Below are positions 1-9,200 of a stretch of DNA of 64,000 bases, one piece after another. Under the pieces are notes generated by a model. The model had not been told where the DNA came from. It saw only the letters and a list, made by a program, of their open reading frames with translations, and did no database searches. The stretch lies in NCBI GenBank assembly GCA_948144175.1, contig CANXME010000396.1:1-64000 (forward strand), written 5' to 3'. The first letter of the stretch is position 1; every line of letters begins with the position of its first letter. The stretch comes from Closterium sp. NIES-65 (Eukaryota; Streptophyta; Zygnematophyceae; Desmidiales; Closteriaceae). The position numbers and the translations under genes were made by a program.

Positions 1-195
1 TTGCCACCGAATTGCCTTCTGCCGAATTCGGTAAGGATCTGTTCGGGACGCCTGCGCGACCCGCGGAACCTTCGCGAACACCCCTGGTTACGGGGCCTCT
101 GTGTCGAGCCTATATATAGCCCGTGCTATCCCCAGGTGGACATTCATTCAATTCAATTTGAATCATCTTTTCTGAGCTCGATCCTAATCCTCACA
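1..195 (+). repeat. 3' part of a gypsy-family LTR, cut by the window edge
   Basis: This matches the last ~195 bases of the LTRs at 14,149-14,514 and 21,220-21,595, including the TATATATA promoter-like run and the ...TCACA end. Copia-A gag sequence follows directly, so the gypsy element or solo LTR lies within a Copia-A copy. The left end lies outside the window. Confidence 0.85.
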
Positions 196-1245
196 ACCAC
201 ACTCAACGGTTGACCTCCTCGGGAGCGCCTCCTAGCAGCAGAGAAGAGCACAGTCGCTGTAGGAGCCTCTCGTGATGACCCTCGCACCCCCATCTTTGAG
301 GGGTGTTCCCCCTCCCCCCTCGTGCCCTCTGTTGCTTCTGCTGCGGCGGCCGACCTCGTTGGTTTCGAGTTGGTCGGCGCCGCGTCTGCCCTAGCGAGAG
401 ACGCCGCACCGACAGGGCAAGGGGGCAAGGGCTTTGGAGGGGCTGGCGGGGGCCGGTGGTGGAGGTGGTGGTGGAGGCAGTGGAGGGGGTTGGGGGTGGT
501 GGTGGGAGTGGTGGCGGGGGTTAAGGTGACAGTGGCAGCAGTGGAGGCGGAGGAGGCGGCGGCGGGTGGCGGATGGAGCGGAGGCGGCGGAGGTGGCGGA
601 GGCAGCGGAGGTGGCGGAGGCTGCGGCTGGCAGCGGTGGAGCTGGTCGCGGCGCTACGCAGAGGAGTGGTTCCGGTGGTGGTCTGCGCCAGCAGCAGCAG
701 CGCGCTCGTGAGACCCCGTCCCCTCAGCAGCTTCGTGAGTGGTACGCTGGGCGTCAGCGAGGTGGGGGTACTGGTCCCTGCACCTACGTCCTCCGTACAG
801 GCGACCGTGCTGGTGAGCAGTGCGGGGGCCCGCACTCCACCCAGCGCTGCTTCGGCCGCCTGACAGACGCGTGGCGTCACCAGTTCCCTGACGCCACTGA
901 GATCCCTCGCTGGGACGTTCTGTCTAGGGCTGGGGTTGCTATCTTTGATCTTGATTATGATGCTATTCTTGCTGCCATGTATGTTGTGTCTACTAGTGAT
1001 GAGGGTGACTGTTACCTGTGTGTTCCGCCTGACCCGGGCATTGAGGCTGCTGCTCTAGGTGCTAGTGAGGCTGCTGCTCTAGGTGCTAGTGCGTCTGCTG
1101 CCCCAGGTGCTGGTGAGTCTGCTCCTCTCAGGTACCACGTCGGCTCAGGCCTTACACACCTTCACCCTTGACTCGGGTGCTTCCCGCTCCTTCTTTCGAG
1201 ACCGCACCACACTTACGCCGCTTAGTCGGCCGGTTGCGGTCTCCC
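196..1245 (+). mobile_element. Copia-A fragment (late gag and start of protease)
   Basis: Ty1/copia fossil fragment of the family most common in this window. It holds the end of gag, a glycine-rich stretch at about 430-620, the variant zinc-finger region at about 780-880 (widely spaced Cys, Cys, His, Cys) and the DSGASRSFF protease active-site motif at about 1,170-1,195. Near 1,245 it gives way abruptly to leader repeats of another copy. Broken, with several breaks, and both ends lost. Confidence 0.85.
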
Positions 1246-1935
1246 TAGCGCCACCTACCAGCGGCCCCGCCACCTACCCGCGGCCCCGCCACCTAACTGT
1301 GCGGCCCCGCCACCTACCTGCTGGCCCCGCCACCTACGTGCTGGCCCCGCCACCTGCGGCCCCGCCACCTACCAGCGGCCCCGCCACCTACCTGCGGCCC
1401 CGCCACCTATCGCGGCCCCGCCACCTACCTGTGCGGCCCCGGCGCTTACCTGCGGCCCCGCCACCTACCAGCGGCCCCGCCACCTACCAGTGGCCCCGCC
1501 ACCCACCTGCGGCCCCGCCACCTACCTTTGCGGCCCGCCGCCTCCATTCAGCGGCCACGCCGCCTCCTCCCAGCGGCCCTGGACGCCGCCCCTCTCAGCG
1601 GCCCCGCCGAGCCGCCCAGCAGCCGAGCCGCCCAGCAGCCGAGCCACCCAGCAGCCGAGCCGCCCAGCAGCCGAGCCGCCCAGCAGCCGAGCCGCCCAGC
1701 CGCCGAGCCGCCCAACAGCCGGGCCGCCCAGCAGCCAAGCAGCCGAGCCGCCGAGCCGCCCCAGCAGCCGAGCCGCCGAGCCGCCCAGCAGCCAAGCCGC
1801 CGAGCCGCCCAGCAGCCGAGCCGCCGAGCCGCCCAGCAGCCGAGCCGCCGAGCCGCCCTGCTGCCGAGCCGCCGAGCCGCCCTGCTGCCGAGCCGCCGAG
1901 TCGCCCTGCAGCCGAGCCGCCCGAGCCGCCCTGTC
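1246..1935 (+). repeat. GC-rich tandem-repeat 5' leader of Copia-A copy 2
   Basis: Two kinds of short repeat. About 1,250-1,560 is built on GCGGCCCCGCCACCTACC-like units of ~18-20 bp. About 1,600-1,930 is built on AGCAGCCGAGCCGCCC-like units. The same two blocks, in the same order before gag, recur in the Copia-A copies at 35,240-36,280 (opposite strand) and 61,560-62,520, so this is a family leader and not a coding region. Long frames across it reflect composition only. Confidence 0.8.
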
Positions 1936-4900
1936 CGGTAAGAGCAGTGCCTCTTTCACAGCACTCCCCTAACCCTACTGTTTGCGCTGCTAGTCTACTG
2001 CTCTCATGGCTACCCCTAGTGTCCTCGCTTTTGACGCTGAGGGTCGGGCCATTGACTTTGACGTCTGGATAGATGACCTGCAGCTTTTCTTACAGTGCGA
2101 TAGGGCAGACGGCCTCTCCCTCTTTGACCTCACTTTTGGTGCCTCTCCTGCCCCCACTGCTGATGCTGACGCCACTGTTCGCTCACAGTGGGCCACGCGC
2201 GATGCTGCTGCACGTCTTGCTGTGCGTCGCCACGTGCCTACCTCTGAGCGTGCGCACTTTAGCCAGTACAAGAGTGCTCAGACCTTGTACGACGCTGTAG
2301 TTGCACGCTACTCCTCCCCTGCCACTGCTGCACTGAGCCGCCTCATCCTACAGTACCTCTTCCCTGACCTTGCTGCCTTTCCCACAGTCGCTGACCTCAT
2401 TACGCACCTCCGCACTAGTGACACTCGCTACCGCGCTGCGCTTCCTGCTGAGTTCTGCGCCAAGAACCCCCCCCCCCCCCATGTACATCACCCTCTACTA
2501 CATAGTCACCCGTCTCCCTGACTCCCTTCGCTCGGTCAGGGACCACTTCCTCTCAGTTTGCCCCACCACTCTCACCGTTGACCTCCTCGAGAAGGCCCTC
2601 CTAGCAGCAGAAAAGAGCATAGTAGCTGTAGGAGCCTCTCGTGGTGACCCTCGCACCCCCATCTTTGAGGGGTGTTCCCCCTCCCCTCTTTTGCCCTCTG
2701 TAGCCTCCGCTGCTGCGGCTGACCTCGTTGGTCTGGAGTCGGTCGGTGCGGCGTCTACCCCTAGTGGGAAGCGTCGCTCTGGCAAGGGCAAGGGGGGCAG
2801 GGGCGCTGGAGGAGCTAGCGGGGGCGGTGGAGGCGGCGGTGGAGGCAGTGGAGGGGGTGGGGGTGGTGGTGGGAGTGGTGGCGGGGGTGGAGGTGTCGGC
2901 GGAAGCAGTGGAGGCGGAGGCGGCGGCGGCGGTGGCGGTGGGAGCGGAGGTGGTGGAGGTGGCGGAGGTGGAGGAGGCGGTGGCGGAGGAGGAGGAGGAG
3001 GAGGTTGTGGCTCTTCGCAAAGGAGTGGCTCCGGTGGTGGTCAGCGCCAGCAGCAGCAGCGCAGTCGGGAGACCCTGTCCCCTCAGCAGCTCCGTGAGTG
3101 GTACGCTGCACGCCAGCGGGGTGGGGGTACTGGTCCGTGCACCTACGTCCTGCGCACCGGCGACCGTGCGGGTGAGCAGTGTGGGGGTGCGCACCCCACC
3201 CAGCGCTGCTTTGGCCGCCTGACGGAAGCTTGGCGTCACCAGTTCCCTGAGGCCACTGAGCTGTCTAGGGCAGGGGTAGCTATCTTTGACCTTGACTTTG
3301 ATGCTATTCTTGCTGCTATGTATACTGTGTCTATTAGTGAGGAGGGTGACTGTTACCGGTGTTTCCCGCCCGACCCGGGCATTGAGACTGCTGCTCTAGG
3401 TGCTGGTGAGGCTGCTGCTCTTGGTGCTAGCGAGGCTGCTGCTGTAGGTGCTAGTGCGTCTGCTTCATCCGGTACTGGTGAGTCTGCGCTCTCAGATACT
3501 GCGTCGGCTTCGGCCTCCCACACCTTCACACTTGACTCGGGGGCTTCTCGCTCCTTCTTTCGAGACCGCACCACACTCACGCCGCTTGGTCGGCCAGTTG
3601 CAGTCTCCCTGGCAGACCCCTCTGGGGGTCCTGTCCTTCCTCCCCTTCCTCCCCTCCCTCCCCTTCCTCCGGGCCCTCGCCCTACCTGCGTCCCCTGTGT
3701 CGAGGGGCGGCAGCGGGCTGCCCCTCACTCCTCCCAGTTTCCTCCGACAGAGGCCCTGCTGCAGACGCTTCACATGGACGTGTGGGGCCCAGCCCGCGTC
3801 CGTGGACAGGGTCACGAGTGCTACTTCTTGCTGGTGGTTGACGACTACTCGCGTTACACCACAGTCTTCCCCTTGCGCAGCAAGGGTGATGTCACTGAGG
3901 TGTTGATCGACTGGGTCCGCGCAGCTCGTCTCCAGCTCAGGCGGAGCTTCGGCTCGGACTTTCCTGTTCTGCGTTTGCACTCTAACAGAGGCGGAGAGTT
4001 CTCCTCTGGCCTTCTGCGAGCCTACTGTCGTGCACGAGGCATCCGCGAGACCTTCACGCTTCCGGACTCTCCACAGCAAAATGGGATTGCTGAGCACCGC
4101 ATTGGCATGGTCATGGACGTCGCCCGTACGTCCATGATGCATGCGGCTGCCCCCCATTTTCTGTGGCCGTTTGCGGTTCGGTACGCGGCGCATCAGATCA
4201 ACCTTCAGCCCAGGGTCTCCATGCCGGAGACCTCCCCAGCTTTGCTGTGGACGGGGAAGGTTGGCGATGCGTCTGCGTTCCGTGTCTGGGGATCTCGGGC
4301 GTTTGTCCGCCACTTGTCTGCGGACAAGCTGTCCCCTCGTGCTGCTCCTTGCGTCTTCCTGGGTTTCCCCCCTGACGCGCCAGGGTGGCAGTTCTACCAC
4401 CCCACCTCTCGCCGTGTTCTGTCCTCCCAGGACGTCACGTTCGACGAGTCGGTCCCCTACTACCGTCTCTTCCCCTACCGCACTCCGTCCCTCCCCCCGC
4501 CTCCGCTCTTCCTTGTGCCAGGTCCCCCCCCGGTAGACCCCCTCCCCCCTCAGGGTCCTGCCCCTTCAGGTGTGTCCCAGGTAGACGCTGTTGAGCCTGT
4601 CGAGGTCGCTGGTGACTCTGGTGCTAGTGAGAGTGCTGAGCCTGGGGGTGCTGACTCTGGGGGTGCTGAGCGTGTGGGTACTACGCCTGGGGGTGCTGAG
4701 CCTGAGGGTTCTATGCCTGGGGGTGCTGAACCTGGGGGTGCTGAGCTTGGGGGTGCTACGCATGGAGGTGCTGAGCTTGGGGGTGCGGAGCCTGAAGGAG
4801 CTGGGCCTGCTGGTGCTGTGCTTGGCGGTTCTCCGGGTGGTTCTTCTCGCCGGGAGCCACTCTCTCCATAGGAGCTGCGTGAGTGGTTTGCCCGGCGCTG

Positions 4901-7305
4901 GAGGCGAGCTGCTGGAGCTCGAGGTGCTGCGGGTACTGGAGGTTCTGTTGCTGCTGAGGGAGCTGGTGCCACGGGTCCCGGAGGTGCTCGTACTGGGAGT
5001 ACTGGAGCTGCTGGACCTGCGGGTACTTCTGGAGCTGGAGCTGCTGCAGGTGTTGGCGCGGAGGCTACTGCTGTCGGTCCTAGAGGCGGTCATGCTGGGG
5101 GTACTACTGGTGTTGCTGGAGGTACTGGAGCTGGAGCTGCTACTGGTGCTGGTGCTGCCACTGGGGGTGCTAGTGCTGTCCCTACTGTGTCTGGAGTCGC
5201 CGCGCGGCCTCGGCCGTACTTCGTTCCGCTCCTTCAGCAGGTTCTTGGTCTCCCGTCTTCTAGTGGTCCTCCTCCCTTAGAGTGTCCACAGCCTGTCCCG
5301 TCGTAGTTACAGTTACAGCCGGCCTCCCCACTGCCTGCTCCGTCTCCCTACACTGGTCCTACTGGCGGTCTTGCTGAGCGTCGTGAGCCTGCGTCTCGCC
5401 CTGCGTCGCCTGTCCATGCTGCTCGCACTAGTGGTCGCGGTTCGTGTCAGCGTCCTCCTCCTGTCCCTGGCACGCACCTGATGTCTCTGCGTCCGTCCAC
5501 TGCTCCTCTGCGTGCCCCTTTGCCTTCTCCTCCTGAGTCTTCTCTTCCTGCTCTTGCCGACCTGGAGTTGGACTCTCTTCGTACTGCCAGTCCTACTGTC
5601 ACGCGTCTCCTTGCTACTGCTGTCACTGACCCTTCCTTTGAGTCCACTGCTGCGTCTGCCCTAGTTGCTGAGCTCTTCAACTTTGCTGCTCGCTGTCGCC
5701 TAGACTACGCCACCAGTCTTGTTGCTGAGTCTGAGTCTGTCTGTCCTCCGTCCGTCGGGGGTGAGTGTGCCCTTGGCACGGACGTCCTAGAGGACACGCA
5801 GGAGGAGTTCCAGTGCTTGGCCGCTGCTTCACCTCATCTCGTGTCCGTACTGCTTACCCCTGAGGGAGACCCGGATGCACTTGACATCCCGACTCCGCGC
5901 TCTTACGCGGAGGCGATAGAGGGTCCTTACTCCTCTCAGTGGCAGGCAGCTATGGACGCAGAGATGGCTTCCTCGAAGTCCACAGGCACCTACGTTGACG
6001 CTGTTCCCCCTTGTGGGGCGAACATCGTCAGTGGCATGCGGATTTTCAGGGTGAAGCGACCGCCAGGTTCTCCGCCTATCTTCAAGGCGTGTTACGTGGC
6101 TCGTGGCTTCAGTCAGCGGCAAGGAGTTGACTACTTTCAGACTTTCTCTCCCACCCCGAAGATGACCACTCTTCGGGTACTGCTGCACATAGCTGCTCAC
6201 CGTGACTACGAGCTACACTCTCTTGACTTTATCACTTCTTTCTTGCAGGGCAGCTTGCACGAGGAGATCTGGCTGCGTCGCCCACCTGGTTTCACTGGGT
6301 CTTTTCCTCCTTGCACCCAGTGGAGCCTCCGGCGGCCAGTCTACGGTCTCCGCCAGGCACCGCGTGAGTGGCACGACACACTGAGGACTACACTTGCGGC
6401 TCTTGGGTTTGCTCCCTCTACTGTCGACCCGTCGCTGTTTTTGCGCACCGACACTTCTTTGCCGCCGTTCTACATCCTCGTGTACGTCGACGACTTGGTC
6501 TTTGCCACAGCTGACACTGCTGGACTCGCCCACGTGAAGTCCGAGCTGCACAAGAGACACACGTGCACAGACCTGGGTGAACTGCGCAGCTACCTTGGCT
6601 TGTAGATCATTCGGGACAGAGCACGCCGCACCATTACCCTGACTCACTCACACATGGTGCAGCAGGTCCTTCAGCACTTCGGCTTCACGTACTCCTCGCC
6701 TCAGGCCACTCCTCTGCCTACTCGCCACTCGCTCTCAGCTCTGCCTTCGGATGAGTCCGTAGAGTCGAGTGGCCCGTACCCAGAGCTTGTTGGCTGCCTC
6801 ATGTGCCTGATGACCTGCACACGACCTGACCTTGCATACTCTCTTAGCATCTTGGCACGCTATGTTGCTCGTGGGAGACACAGACCGGAGCACATGGCTG
6901 CAGCGAAGAGGGTGTTGCGCTACTTGTGCAGTACGTCGGGCATGGGGCTTGTGGTTGGAGGGCAGAGTCCAGTGGTCCTTACTGGGCACGCAAATGCTTC
7001 TTGGGCTGACGACCAGGCTACGCAGCGGTCGTCACACGGTTACACCTTCAGCCTTGGCTCCGGCTCTGTCTCGTGGCGGTCTACCCGCTCGTCTTCTGTT
7101 CTCGGCTCCAGTTGTGAGGCTGAGATCTACGCATGAGCCATGGCTGCACAGGAGCTTCGCTGGCTCACCTACCTGCTGACTGACCTCGGAGAGCCGCCTC
7201 GTTCTCCTCTAGTGCTGTACGTAGACAACAAGGCCATGCTGGCTTTGTGTCAGGAGCAGCGACTGGAGCACAGAATAAAACACATTGCTCTCCGCTACTT
7301 TCTTG
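1936..7305 (+). mobile_element. Copia-A copy 2, 5'-truncated, broken
   Basis: Plus-strand Ty1/copia fossil. Parts in order: gag from about 2,006, glycine-rich gag stretch about 2,810-3,010, variant zinc finger about 3,130-3,215, protease (DSGASRSFF) about 3,530-3,590, integrase core about 3,770-4,480, a Gly/Glu/Pro collagen-like linker about 4,590-5,150, reverse transcriptase about 5,890-6,640 with the YVDD motif near 6,480, and RNase H about 6,960-7,290. The order protease-integrase-RT-RNase H defines Ty1/copia. It has no LTR of its own in the window, part of its middle is lost, and it carries roughly half a dozen breaks. A miniature-element LTR fragment ends it. Confidence 0.88.
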
Positions 7306-7402
7306 CTAGCAAGAATGAGGATACAAATAGCAGACCCTAGAAGGGTTGTACTCGCTATAGAGCACCCCACTACAGGCTAGAGCATAAGATAACATTCTGA
7401 CA
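7306..7402 (-). repeat. LTR fragment of the miniature (TRIM) family
   Basis: About 97 bp nearly identical to the inner part and end of the 129-bp LTRs of the miniature element at 16,884-18,370, in the same orientation. It sits exactly between two Copia-A pieces whose RT regions overlap in content, so it may mark the point where two copies were joined. Confidence 0.75.
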
Positions 7403-8697
7403 AGGACTATACTTGCGGCTCTTGGGTTTGCTCCATCTACTGCCGACCCGTCGCTGTTTCTGCGCACCGACACCTCTTTGCCGCAGTTCTACATCCTCGT
7501 GTACGTCGACGACTTGGTCTTTGCCACAGCTGACACTGCTGGACTCGCCCACGTGAAGTCCGAGCTGCAGAAGAGACACACGTGCACTGACCTGGGTGAA
7601 CTGCGCAGCTACCTTGGCTTGCAGATCACTCGGGACAGAGCACGCCGCACCATTACCCTGACTCAGTCACACATGGTGCAGCAGGTCCTTCAGCGCTTCG
7701 GCTTCATGTACTCCTCGCCTCAGGCCACTCCTCTGCCTACTCGCCACTCGCTCTCAGCTCTGCCTTCGGATGAGTCCGTAGAGTCGAGTGGCCCATACCC
7801 AGAGCTTGTTGGCTGCCTCATGTACCTGATGACCTGCACACGACCTGACCTTGCATACCCTCTTAGCATTCTCTCACGCTATGTTGCTCCTGGGAGACAC
7901 AGACCAGGGCACATGGCTGCAGCGAAGAGGGTGTTGCGCTACTTGTGCAGTACGTCGGGCATGGGGCTTGTGCTTGGAGGGCAGAGTACAGTGATCCTTA
8001 CAGGGCACGCAGACGCTTCTTGGGCTGACGACCAGGCTACGCAGCGGTCGTCACAGGGTTACACCTTCAGACTTGGTTCCGGCTCTATTTCGTGGCGGGC
8101 TACTCGCTCGTGTTCTGTTCTCGGCTCTAGTTGTGAGGCTGAGATCTACGCAGGAGCCATGGCTGCACTGGAGCTTCGCTGGCTCACCTACCTGCTGACT
8201 GACCTCGGAGAGCCGCCTCGTTCTCCTCCAGTGCTGTACGTAGACAACAAGGCCATGCTGGCCTTGTGTCGGGAGCAGTGACTGGAGCACAGAACGAAGC
8301 ACATTGCCCTCCGCTACTTTCTTGCTCGTGAGCTGCAGCAGCGTGGTCAGCTGCGTCTTGCGTACGTGGCCTCTGAGGCCAACACTGCTGATATCTTCAC
8401 CAAGGCGCTTGCGCCTTGTGACCATCAGCGTTTCTGTACTCAGCTAGGCCTTGTGCCTACCTTGCCTCACTTGCTCACCTCTTGACCTTGCTTGTACTGT
8501 TACATATATATATACCTGCTCTTGCCTGTCTAGCCTTTTTTATATATATGTACTCCTGCATGTGAACTGGCCTTGTGGCCTTGAACTTGTGCTCGGAATG
8601 TGTGGTGACTTTGTGATCCACCCTAAGCTTGCTTTGCTTTGCTTTGCTTGACTGGTCTTGTGACCCCTTGTTCTCCCCCACTTTGCCTATGGGGGTG
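7403..8697 (+). mobile_element. Copia-A copy 3, RT/RNase H part and 3' end
   Basis: Restarts the RT region in its middle, so RT-RNase H content of about 6,390-7,300 is present twice in a row. Contains the YVDD motif near 7,505, RNase H at about 7,990-8,400, a 3' untranslated part and the purine-rich tract CTATGGGGGTG that abuts the LTR. Broken fossil with few breaks in this stretch; the 5' half is missing. Confidence 0.85.
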
Positions 8698-8764
8698 TGT
8701 CAGAACATTATAGCTCATGCATATTGTGTAGGCTATAGTGGGGTAGCCCATAAGGGGTACAACC

Positions 8765-9139
8765 TGTCAGTAGATCTGCACTGTGGATGCCCGATTGATC
8801 CTGGAGAGGGTTACAGGCGCGTTCGCTTGGGGGGTTATGGGCGCACTGACCCGCTACTAAAACAAGCCCTTTTATCCCAATGGTCTAGTGGTTGGGATTA
8901 TGACATGGTATCAGAGCGGTCTCGGGTTCGATTCCCGGTGTATGCACATGTAGGCTGTTGCCGCTGTGCTTAGTCCAGGGCCTCCCAATGTGGGGGGGTG
9001 TCAGTAGATCTGCGCTGTGGATGCCTGATTGATCCTGGAGAGGGTTACAGGCGCGTTCGCCTGGGGGGTTATGGGCGCACTGACCCGCTATTGAAACAAG
9101 CCCTTTTATCCCAATGGTCTAGTGGTTGGGATTATGACA
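8765..9139 (+). mobile_element. Mini LTR element copy 1 (SMART-like), complete
   Basis: Two 141-bp LTRs (8,765-8,905 and 8,999-9,139) start TGTCAGTAGATCTG and end TGACA. They flank only 93 bp: a primer-binding site (TGGTATCAGAGC, as for initiator tRNA-Met), a B-box-like T arm, a short spacer and a purine tract (TGGGGGGG) next to the 3' LTR. No coding capacity, so it must use proteins of another element. The flanking 5-mers here do not match, unlike the other copies. The two LTRs differ at only a few bases by eye. Confidence 0.88.
8870..8951 (+). promoter_or_regulatory. tRNA-Glu-like Pol III promoter spanning LTR end and PBS
   Basis: TTTT at 8,870-8,873 is followed by TCCCAA, then TGGTCTAGTGG (A-box form) at 8,881-8,891, TTGGGAT, the LTR end TGACA, the PBS, and a T arm with GGTTCGATTCC (B box) at 8,935-8,945. 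About 43 bp separate the boxes, within tRNA range. As I remember them, eukaryotic tRNA-Glu genes carry TGGTCTAGTGGTTAGGATTC in the D arm, one base from the solo LTR copy here. The T arm forms a hairpin with a 7-base loop. Function is inferred. The alternative is chance plus extended complementarity of the PBS to the tRNA-Met T arm. Confidence 0.55.
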
Positions 9140-9200
9140 CATGGTTAGTACTTGTACCCAATTCATTCATAGTTCATTCATTCTCGTTTCGACTTTCACA

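Larger units (their letters stand above)
8698..9200 (+). repeat. Copia-A LTR (128 bp) split by a mini element
   Basis: TGTCAGAACATTATAGC...TTTCACA, made of 8,698-8,764 and 9,140-9,200. The same LTR is seen at 61,265-61,391. The insertion between the two halves is the 375-bp mini LTR element at 8,765-9,139. Confidence 0.85.

Noticed and set aside
1083-2072. Long Pro/Ala/Arg-rich frames across the GC-rich leaders
   Set aside because: The frames arise from GCC/GAG-rich tandem repeats with few stops, are open in several frames and on both strands, and precede the true gag region in each copy.
8875-8951. A functional tRNA gene
   Set aside because: The tRNA-like stretch lacks a matching acceptor stem and a proper anticodon arm, and recurs only inside the mini LTR elements. 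It fits a promoter-like or derived sequence, not a working tRNA.
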